Assembly: GCA_022496805.1 (NCBI GenBank)
Contig: CM040087.1
Span: forward strand, 35,054,253-35,118,252
Reading direction: 5' to 3'
Origin: Pohlia nutans
Lineage: Eukaryota > Streptophyta > Bryopsida > Bryales > Mniaceae
DNA: 64,000 nt
Shown: positions 33,688 to 44,000 of the stretch, one piece after another
How the letters are laid out: every line of letters begins with the position of its first letter
Numbering within the stretch: the first letter of the stretch is position 1
Notes under the pieces: generated by a model
Seen by the model: only the letters and a program-made list of their open reading frames with translations
Told to the model about the DNA's origin: nothing
Databases searched by the model: none
Position numbers and translations under genes: made by a program

Positions 33688-35222
33688 AGGAATTTCAGAC
33701 CCCACTGATTCTGCACGATTTCAGTGCGTTTATCGTTAAACACTGATTCCGCACGTCATACGTGCATTTAGAAGTGTCGTTATCGTACGGAAGTGACATG
33801 CATTACTAAGATGTCCATGTAGTGTCTTTTCAATGATTATGACAAAAGTGTTGTTTCCGCACGAAAGTCGTGCTTGACGGAATCCGTGCGTTAATCGTGT
33901 ATCTACATTACATGGCTAATAAGACATGGATAACATGCGGTTCGAGTTAATGCGGATTCAATATCGTATACGTATCATATTAATGCCTTTTACTATATTC
34001 GTGCGATTTCAGTATCTATTATAATGCAAATTATTTTCGTACGACATCCGTGTACAATATTTTAATATATATTTTGAAATCTTTTGGAATCTTTTAAAAT
34101 ATTTTATATTATTTTGGAATATGTTGAAATATTCCAAGAATCTTCTTTAAATTATACTTACGGTTTAATTTCCCAAAACATTTTTAGATCTACATTTATA
34201 GAGTTTAGAAGTAATACACATTAAAATTTCAAAGAAATAACATTTTATATTTTTAGAATTCAAAATTGGTATTATTGGTTATCATTGTACTTTTCATCAT
34301 AGGAGCAAAAAAAAAAAGCTCACAACCACCACGATTTTCGCAAAAAATAAAAAAATTCAAAATATTATGAAAAAAATCCTAGATATAGAAAAGTCCTCCA
34401 TAATCTAGTGCAAAAATGTTTTTTGGAAAAAATGTTTTTTTCACATAGTTAAAAACATTCAAAGTCCGCTGAAAAAAAAAAACAGCTCACAACCATGATC
34501 TGCCATCACAATTTTGGCAAAAAATTCAAAAATTCAAAAAATTATGAAAAAAATCCTATATATAGAAAAGTCCTGCATAATCTAGTACAAAAAAAAATTC
34601 GAAAAAAGAATTATACACACATGGCAAAAAATTGCCAATGGTTTCAATCTTTTATAATTACCAAAAAAGTTCCATTCTATGCATCGAGGGTTTGTGGTGA
34701 TTTGGTGGTTTGGAGCTTGGTTGATAATTGGGAGGTCGTGAGTTCGAATCCCACCGTCGGCAATAGAGCTTGGGAGGCCATGGTGGGCCCCACCGTGGGT
34801 TCGGGCAATTTCTGTGTAGTTAAAGTGGGTAGCGAGGAAAATAATTATTTTATATTCTTTTAATATTTTTTAAAATATTTTTTAATAATATTATTTTGAT
34901 CAAATTTAGATATAGAAAGAAAATAAAATCTAGATATGGAAAAGATGATGTCGCACGAAAAATGCACTGAATCAGTGTAGTTTTAAAGACGATTAAAACA
35001 CGACATTTGACGACTATAAAGAGTGTTGAATTCATACGTTTTCAATAGATGTATCAATCGTGTCGAATCAGTACTATATCCGCTTGTACGAACATCGTGT
35101 CATATCAATGTAATTGCGATGAATGATGCAACGATGCGGAATCAGTGCGAAAACTGTACGAACCCTTGAAATTTCGGAAATCGCACTGAAATCGTGCAAA
35201 ATCAATGGGGTCCGAAATTCCT
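33688..35222. mobile_element. Long-TIR element (1.5 kb), non-autonomous
   Basis: Ends AGGAATTTCAGACCCCACTG (then ATTCTGCACGATTTCAGTGCG, split ATTCTGCACG and ATTTCAGTGCG) and CGCACTGAAATCG...GGGGTCCGAAATTCCT form inverted repeats of about 40 bp. Subterminal regions contain many variants of ACTGATTCCGCACG and ATCGTGT in both orientations, the usual look of transposase-binding repeats. No transposase frame is seen. It carries a SINE-like insert at 34688-34845. The ends resemble 1523-1778. Confidence 0.75.
34688..34845 (+). mobile_element. tRNA-derived SINE-like insert
   Basis: GGTTTGTGGTGATTTGGTGG, then GGAGGTCGTGAGTTCGAATC and CCACCG, gives a good pol III B box (GTTCGAATC at 34742) with an A-box-like region about 45 bp upstream, followed by a non-tRNA tail. 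This arrangement is typical of plant SINEs such as the Au family. No target-site duplication was resolved. Confidence 0.55.
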
Positions 35223-35460
35223 AATGAAGTGCTAGTTTTGAACTCAAATCAAAACTATAAACCTCAATAACTTTTGCATACCTTATCCAAACAACGCATT
35301 TTTTTTTGTTGCATTGAAACCCTCTTTCACACTAGAGAAACTGAGAAGCTCCAAAAACCCACCATCCCCTCAAAAAGAATTCAAAATTCAAAATTGGTTA
35401 AAAAAAAATCCCTCCCAAAAGGCAAAAGCGCGCCAAATGAAATGCGACGTCAGTCAGACG
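35223..35460. other. Flank between elements
   Basis: AT-rich with several AAAAA runs. No gene is recognised. Confidence 0.35.
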
Positions 35461-36226
35461 GGCCCTCCATTACGGGAGCTTGCTCTCTCACGGTGAAGAT
35501 TGCGCTCTCACTCTCTTTCAAGCTTTCCATCGCCCTTTCTCTTCCATTCCGTCAATGCCTGTGTTGTGAGAACCTTTCCAATTCGCACTTGCACCCACCT
35601 TCAAAGTGGCCATGGCTATGGCCACCCACGTAGCAGCAGCGTCCCTCTCCACTGGTGTCACGAACCCCGTGGAGTGATACTCAGAACCCCCTGCGCTTCT
35701 GCTTCCTCGGGCGTGCGATGTCGAGCTCTCAAGCTGCGCTCTCGCATTGAATTGCGGTCCTCGCTCTTGGGCTCTTCTTCCGTGGGCTTCTTTGCGGTCC
35801 GCATTCCAACTCTGTTTTAGGTTTTCTGGCATTGAGAGATCGTACATTGTCATGGGCGATGTTCTCGTATAGTTTATTCTTCTCTTGTTATAAGAATCTT
35901 GAGTTTGTAGCCTCCTCTTTTCAATTTTTCCTTATAGAGGATAATTGAACTTTTTGATTGAGAAACGCACAATAAGGGTTCGTGTTTTGCTGATCTAAAC
36001 TCGGAATAGCTAATGTCTCAACCTGTGCTCAAATTCTCCTTGTTAGATTTTTTATAACAAAACAATTTGAAATTCAAAATCTTCCGCCCAACATGTTCAA
36101 ATTGACTATAGTAAACCACGGGTGACCTTATCTTATAGGATTCCGCTACAATTTGAGTTTATTCTTCGCTTGTTATGAGAATCTTGAGTTTGTAGCCTCC
36201 TCTTTTCAATTTTTTCTTATAGAGAA
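35461..36226 (+). pseudogene. Inverted copy of cpSRP54 exon 1 and intron 1, frameshifted
   Basis: This block is a near-identical inverted copy of about 45580-46366 (5' leader, transit-peptide exon and start of intron 1 of cpSRP54), separated by roughly 9.4 kb of gene body. The ATG at 35612 opens [18 protein letters not shown], but the run CGAACCCCGTGG at 35661 has one C fewer than the functional copy (CGAACCCCCGTGG). The frame therefore shifts and ends three codons later at TGA. No downstream cpSRP54 exon follows on this strand. The copy ends near 36226 inside the intron repeat (TTTTTTCTTATAGAG). It could still supply a promoter reading toward the 3' end of the real gene. Confidence 0.85.
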
Positions 36227-36740
36227 AAAACATAGTCCGCTACTTGATGCAAGTACTTCAAGAGCAAGCTATATGAATTCTTGTTGGATAGAAATTAAAA
36301 GGATGCTAGGAAATTTAATGCTAAGACAGATGTTGATGTGAATATAGCTGCCCAAACTCTTCTCATTATGAATTGCAATATAATTGATGAGAAAGAGAAA
36401 AGCGACTTACAAAAACAAGTGTTACAAGTAGTTGGAGCCCATGCAAATAATTTTGCTTGTACCTTATTTCATGAGCCAAAATAAACATAGTGTTCAAGGA
36501 GCAATTGTAAAATACTTTGCAAATTTAAAAAATGTTATTTTTAAATTTTCTTACGCATGACCAAAATTGGGTTTGTTTATAATAATCTAAGAGTTTGAAG
36601 GCTCCAACAGTATTATATAGCAATATTCCATCTCTCCACTTGAAATCACATACCTCAATAAATTTTTATGTTCATGTTTTTGCAAAGGCTTGTGGGGGTG
36701 CTAGACTAATTGCCTGACAATTATGAAGGAATAATTACTA
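36227..36740 (+). other. Intergenic, with a short coding-like stretch
   Basis: Around 36333-36484 the + strand reads DVNIAAQTLLIMNC, then KEKSDLQKQVLQVVGAHA and NNFACTLFHEPK-stop. It looks like a protein C-terminus, but I do not recognise it and see no exon structure. Treated as a possible gene fragment. Confidence 0.3.
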
Positions 36741-37188
36741 GCATCTCTACCCCTACTCCAAATTTCTGACTCGGGATTGGAGATATGGAGGGCCCCAAAC
36801 ATGAACAGTATCACGCAATTAAAACCCTCCCTCACCGGGCCACGCAATTGAGAATTCCAGCCACCTGCTAGCGCGCGCATCGAGGGAATCTTCCCACGTT
36901 TCCGTTGCTTTCGCTGCGATGCAACGGGCTAAATTGAGATGCGGGAGCGACAGTCGCGGCGAGCGGGCGGTGCTCAGTGTCGGACCGTAGCTCGAAAATA
37001 GACAAAATCAACCCGCACTTCAGGCTCCAAATCACGTCCTTGCATACAACAGGATAGCGAGAGGAGGGCGTTTTTCCGAGAGCCCGCGACGTCGAGGGCT
37101 CCAAATCGAGTCCCGGTGGGGTGACAAACGGGGTGCGGGCTCGCCACATTGAATCGCGGCCCTCCAGATGGAAGACCGGTGGAGATGC
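36741..37188. mobile_element. GC-rich element with GCATCTC ends (about 450 bp)
   Basis: GCATCTCTACC at the left and GGTGGAGATGC at the right are short inverted ends, flanked by CTA on one side and TCTA on the other. The interior at 36850-37140 is GC-rich compared with its surroundings and open on the minus strand (36868-37149), but without recognisable domains. Likely a non-autonomous DNA element; superfamily unassigned. Confidence 0.45.
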
Positions 37189-38036
37189 TCTAATATCTTA
37201 GCTCTTTTGTTTTCTTCCCCTTCAAAAATAAATTCTATTAAGGATTTATTTATTAGTGATTTTTTAAATTTTTGGGTAAGTAACATCCCAGCTCTTCATG
37301 TGGTACTTTTAATATAGATTTTGGTTTAGGATGGCCAGAAAAATAAAATACTGTCGTTTATAAATCACAGACGGTTAACTGCTAGGCCAAATAATTAAGG
37401 TCATGCTTTTGCTTTGTTGGTGGTTGGCCAAACTTGAAATCTAGGTCAAATTACATAGACATAATTTTCACTTCATTGATCAGGATGATTCTACATGGAA
37501 TCTGAATTTCAAAAGTAGATATGGTTTTTTTAATTTGGCTTTGTTTCTTTTTACATTTTTGCATTAATATTTAATATTCCTATACTTATTAGCCATTGTA
37601 AGAACCGTTTAGATTGTAAACAGAGAATCCCAAAGCTCAATTGTCTCCTACAAACTTTCTCACTTCATTGAGAAGATACAGCCCCTTTTGATCCAAAACC
37701 AATAAAACTTAAATTTTTGTATTTGAACCAAAAGCAGTTCCTATTCCAAGGATGAGCTCCCACCCAAGATTATGCGCAAAGAGAATCTGAATTCCTATTC
37801 CAAGGATGATGAGTTAGCTTTCTCAAAAATGGTATGTAAATCTCATTTCATGCATGTGGTGCAGAGGATGTAAGATTTTCGGATTTTGTGAACCAAGTTC
37901 GGTTCCTAGCTCAGAGGACTGAATGTAACTGTAAATTACCAATTTTCTAAATGAAGACTGATGTACAATGCGGCCTGGTATTTGATGTGTAATGCAATAC
38001 CCGAAAAAACAAAAGGTATAGAGAGAACTAAAGGGG
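37189..38036 (-). other. cpSRP54 3' flank
   Basis: Region downstream of the cpSRP54 stop. CCTATTCCAAGGATGA occurs twice (about 37740 and 37794). No other gene is seen. Confidence 0.45.
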
Positions 38037-41000
38037 TCACTTCTTGCCACCAAATCCACCAAACCCACTGGATCCTTTGGGTGCAGCTTTGACTCCAGAG
38101 TCCGCAAGCTGAGACGCAAAACCTCGACTCTTTTTCCTTTTTGCTGTGCCTGGCGCTGCCTGCAAGCAATACATTCAGGCCATGGAAACATTTCATCAGA
38201 AACAACTCAACTTCTTAACCCCTAAAGGACCAAGAATCCCAAATGGGCCTCACTTTTTTTTACACTTTTGAGTAGGGCTTCTGTGGACTTTCCTCTTGTT
38301 CAAATATCTTTGTTTGTTTACCAACACACAAAATGTTGTTCCCTGATTCCGATGATATAAAATTTGGTTTCATCTGAATTCTATTTTTTGCAATGTGATC
38401 AATAGAATTTTTCATTTGAAACCATGAATCCTTGGTCCTTTTGGGGTTAAGAACCAAGGAGTTCGAATCAAACCTCATGTTTTTTTTAGCAGTTTGAGTA
38501 CATCTTATAGGAACTTCCTTGTCTTTAAATTTAGTTGTTTCTTGACTAACACATGCAATGCTCTTCACTGATTCCAGTGATATAAAATTTGGTCCCATCC
38601 AAATTATATTTTTCACAATAAGATCAATTGAATTTGTCATTTTAAAACCATGAATCCTTGGTCCTTTAGAGGTTGAAAACATTCAACAGCTTCCATTCTG
38701 GGTCAGGTCATATGATCGATATAAATACCTTGACTGTTTTAAAATTCTACTTAATCCTTGCAAGACCAAGGATTCATGGTTGGAAAATGACAAAGCGTGA
38801 AATTCAGATGGGGCCAACTTTTATATCACCAGAATCAGTGAAGAAAACTGCATGTGTTGATCAAAAGAGAAACTAAATTGGACTAAAGAAAGTCCTCATA
38901 TAGAAGAGCTACAATAATATAATGGGCCTTTTGGTCCTGTAGGGGGTTAAAGATTGCTTAGTGACAGCAATCATAAGTGAGATGCGTTGGCTTACCTTTC
39001 TTCCTCCTTTGAATGCATCTTCCATGCCCTCCATGCCAGGTATTGAGCCACCTTGCATCATAGTGGCCAAATTCTTCATGCGCGCTCACATTTGGAATAG
39101 TTGAGCTACCAAAGCACTAACCTGAAGTTAAGTTGAAAATAAAGTGAATTTCAGAGGCAGTGTACAAGTCCAGCACATGAAAACAATTTTGACAATAAAA
39201 ATACAGAGTGACCAGAGGACCGTCTCAACTGCCTAAAGCTTTGCCAGACAAAGTTTCAAGATCTGCTCAAAGGTCGATTTTTAACCCCTAAAGGACCAAG
39301 AAGCCCAAATTGGGCTCCGTGTTTTTTTTAACAGTTTTGAGTAGGCCCTATTTGGACTTCCTCTTGTTCAAATTTATTTGTTTTTGGACCAACACATGCA
39401 ATGATCTTTACTAATTCTCGTGGTATGAAATTTGGTCCAATGTGAAATATGTTTTTCACAATATGATCAATTGAATTTGCCATTTAAAAAAAATAAAATC
39501 CTAGGGGTTAAAAATACAGCAGTGAGACGGGTGTTAACATCAGCTTCTATATTACCTGTTCTTGTGACCTTCCAGAACCAACAGCAACTCTTCGCCTTCT
39601 CGAAGGAGACTTAGCAAGTAACTCAGGGTCGCCTCTCTCCTCTGTAGGATCAATAAACAATGACTTAAAGCACTGAAATATATAAACCACAAATGGATTT
39701 CTCCTCAAACATCGGCACCCTCTGTTAGCTTTAGCACTTTTCGTTTGGTCACATTGGTGCTAACTAAAAAAATCGAAATATAGAATCGTATTGAAATATT
39801 CTCTACTTCTTCTAATTCAGGATTCAACTTCTTTAGTGTTGCCGGATTGATTCACTCACTAGGAGTCATTGATTGGATCATAGATTCCATGATTTTCAGG
39901 CTCTTCTCAGCTTCACGAATTTGTAGCGGGGTCACCTGCTCAAGCATCACGTTCGCACTATCAAATGCAAGTTGAGCAAAGTATCGTCCAATCCATCAGC
40001 AATACTATCAAAAAAGAGAAAAGTGGATCCAAACTGAAGATAACGAGGACTAAGGTAGGTAATACATAATAGTAAGAGCAGAACCTTATTCATGCCAGGT
40101 ATGAACTTCATGACACTGCTCATGGAACCCATCCGAGCCAAATTCCGAGTTTGAGAAAGGAAGTCATTGAAGTCAAATTTAGACTCCATTATTCTCTTCT
40201 GCATTTTCTCTGCGTCCTCTTTGACCATCTGCCAGAGCAGACAACGATAACAAAAGAGCTTAGTTTAATAGAGAGAAATACTCATTGTCCATAAATTTAG
40301 TGTTATACAGATATCAACTGGTCAAAATGTACAGGCACAATTAATGGCCAACTCAGATACTTAAGGAGTAACACAGCGTAAGTTTATCAAATACAACTAA
40401 TAAACATAAGAGAATATTAGCCTTCACGTACCACTTCTTGTGCCTTCTCAACAAATGTCAACACATCGCCCATGCCTAATATGCGGCTGGCCATTCGATC
40501 AGGGTAGAAAGGCTCCAACGCTGTCATGCCCTCTCCCTCTCCTACAAATTTAATTGGTTTTCCAGAAACCTGCATGCCCAGGTGGAGAGTCGATAACAAA
40601 TACAAATATATTCTGTCTAAAAAACCTTGCCGAATTGTTGAGAACACAGAATATCCTGTATGACTGCAAGGCAATGGATTCATTGTTGTCATTGAGCATA
40701 GCAATTGGTAACGACCTCTTTGACACTCAATGCAGCTCCACCTCGAGAGTCACCATCAAGCTTTGTCAGAATGGCACCAGTTATGCCTACTTCCAGATTA
40801 AATGATGCGACCAGACCTGGCATTGGCAAACAAATCGGCATTAGGAAAGAAAAACGTTTTGCAAACTAACAAAATTGAAGTCCTTACTATAAGGATCACA
40901 AGAATGCACACATAACAAGTGCACAGACAACACACAACATAATTATTCTAGAAAGACTGCAAACGAAGAGAATGACTAGATACTGTAGACCTAGCTATTA

Positions 41001-44000
41001 TAATACTCCAAACAAGATCATGGTGTTTTGAATGTTACCTCAATAAGTGTTACCTCAATAAGTGTTAAAACTCTATATGTGTTATGGAGATTTCCACTCC
41101 CTTAAAATTAAGACTAGCAAGTGTTATGGAGTGTTATGTGTTAAGTGTTATGCAATGTCGCGCTCCCGACTTTGTTAATTTTACCTTGGTAAGTGATAAA
41201 ACTCTATATGTGTTATGGAGATTTCCGCTCTCTTAAAATTAAGACTAGTAAGTGTTATGTGTTAGTGTTATGTAATGTCGTGCTCCCGACTTTGTTAATT
41301 TTACTTTGTTAATTTTTGAACAATTTATGTTATATTTTGAGAGGAGGATGGTAAGTATTCATTCTTTCAACAGACTTAGATGAATAATGAATCAATATTC
41401 TGTAATTTCATCCATTTTTTTCTATAAACGTTATGTATTTACCTTTTTAATTCTTCTAAGTGTTATTTTTTATAAGTGTTACAAATCATCGGCATCACCC
41501 TCTGTAAGTGTTATGTGTTACTAGTGTCTAAGTGTTAACTAAAAGTATGCTCCCAACCCCTAACACTTATCGAGGTCTGACTGTAAGACCATCCCACAAG
41601 ACCAAAAACATTATTATCCAAAAAGAAGCATATATTATCAAAAACAATATTATCCAAAAAGAAGCATGTATTATCAAAAACAATATTATCCCACGGTATC
41701 CTTGATAGAAGTGCTCTTTGTACCTGCAGCTTCTTGACCAGTCATAGCATCAACTACTAGTAGAACTTCCGTGGGATTCACCACTTGTTTGATCTGCTTC
41801 AACTCATCCATCATTCCACGATCTACCTGCTCTCAAACAGCGGCTGTTCAATGAGCCTCGAATTAAGCAAGAGAATTAAAAATTGTGTTTACCAAGTTTT
41901 CCTGGTAAGACGCAACAGAACCACGCGCCCACGTTTTGACGTTCAATTGTTTTGAACGTGAAAGGCAACACATACTTAACCCCAACCTGGATATAGAAAA
42001 TTCACTTTGGAAACTAACAGTCAATTACAGTAACTTCCAAAGTATATTTCTGTCGTTCATAAATGTAAGCCATAATTCCTTCTTTCTATCGGTACATTTT
42101 TTTACCTTTTTGAAAACGTTACTATATGGTTTATTTCAACTCCTAAAGATATGGAACCAGCCAGTTCTAAACAGAAACCATTTCGTTCAAATTCTGAAGC
42201 TTCGGTGTAGTGGTAAAAAGCTTAATACAAGTACCTGAAGGCGTCCAGCTGTATCAACGATTATAACCTCTATTCCTTTTTTCTTGGCCTCAGCAAGACC
42301 CAGCTTTGCAATCTCTGCTGGCTGTAATTGATTTCCAGCTTCAAACACAGGAACCTCCACCTGCAAAGACATGCAAGCATAGTAATTGAGACATACTAGT
42401 GGCATAAATAATTTACTTGGATGATGTTCATCAGATAGAACTGCAAATCACCTGCTTTCCTAGAGTAACGAGCTGGTCAATGGCTGCTGGCCTATACACA
42501 TCTGTCGCCACCATCATGCAGCTTTTCCCCTGCACACCCAGAGGATATGATAACAAGAATCCTTTGTATAAGAAGTTCAAAGAGCTGTAGAAACTCAGCA
42601 GTAATGGTGCCCAAAATACACCACTCAGGGTCCTTTTGTTTACCACAATAGAGTTAACCGAAAAGAAGGCCATGGAACCTGCCTTTTTGCCCTCCTTCTA
42701 ACCTCTCTTTTGAGCTATACTTGGGTTGAATAGTGTCGTGTCATAACTTGTCCCCTTGTGGGCCATGGGCTTGGAGCTTTGGTAGGAGGTGTGGAAGTCA
42801 TTGCGAGGTGTGGAGAATAATGACAGTGGCTTGCTTTAGATTGTCTCCCAACTCATCATGAACTAGTTTTCGGTCTATTTATATTTCAATATGAGTTAAA
42901 GAGGAGTTCAAGAGGAGTTTGCTAAAACTTTCCTCTTTGAACTGACTTTTCGGTTAACTCTAATCGTACCGGGAAACATTTGTAGCATATTGTCAAACTT
43001 AGACGATTCTTGCACTTCTACTTAAGGCTAACAATAACTTATAAAAGTCTAAATCTACATCTGATTCAATCTCCCTATTGAACTACGGTCTACCCTCCAT
43101 AATATGACGATATTATTGTTTCAAGCAATACACATGTGACAAGTCATTGCTGTGACTAATCCATGCCTGCCACCTTGAAGTTAGGGCTTCCCAAACATGT
43201 GATAATAGAGAGGGACAACTGTAGGCAATTGTACCTTTTTCTTGCAGTAAAGAGCAAGCTTTCCACACGCAGTTGTCTTTCCCACACCCTGTAGCCCTGC
43301 CATCAGAACGACGGTAGGACCTGTTTTGGCAAACTCAATGCCAACCATTTCTCCACCCATGAGAGCTACCAACTCATCACTGACCACCTGCAGTGCCATT
43401 CACCTTCTCAATATGAAAAAAATATAAAAAAATATAAAATCACTGTGGGTGCATTAGCAATATAGACGAATACTTGTACACCACTGTAGAAAGAAAATGC
43501 GAAAGGCTGATCATGTACTACGAATAAAACTGGCCCGTCTAGTGAGAACATTAGAAGAAAACTTTGCAGATTGATCCATCATTCAGTTTCCAAGTACAGT
43601 ATCAAAAAGTCATACACTTACCAGGATTCAGAGTATGGTACTTTTGTTATGTAATACATCTATAATCATGCAAAACCAAAATTTTCCAGGTATTGTACAG
43701 GGAACTAAAAGTCTTGAGGGCCAAATGACTAAAGAATTTCTTCTCATGGGAACATACCTTCACAAGCTGTTGATCTGGTCTTACACCTCGAACGACTCCC
43801 ATGCCTATTGCCTTCTCTCCTACAGACTTCACAAATCTTCGGACAACTGGCAAACTCACCTGCACAAGGGAAGAACAGTCTCAACATGAAAAAGCATTAC
43901 AAACGCTTGCAAAGTTCAGACATGAAAAGTGTTACATTTTGTCTAGTCTCAACGTGCAGCAGTTTAAAATCTTTGTGACACGTACATCAGCCTCAAGCAG

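Noticed and set aside
35518..35853. 111-codon minus-strand frame and several + strand frames in the same block
   Set aside because: All are readings of the inverted, frameshifted cpSRP54 exon-1 copy.
42651..42960. Placing this MITE in the TTAA-target group because its ends contain TTAACC
   Set aside because: In both copies the inverted symmetry (GAG...CTC) continues outside TTAA, so TTAA is part of the end rather than a target duplication.
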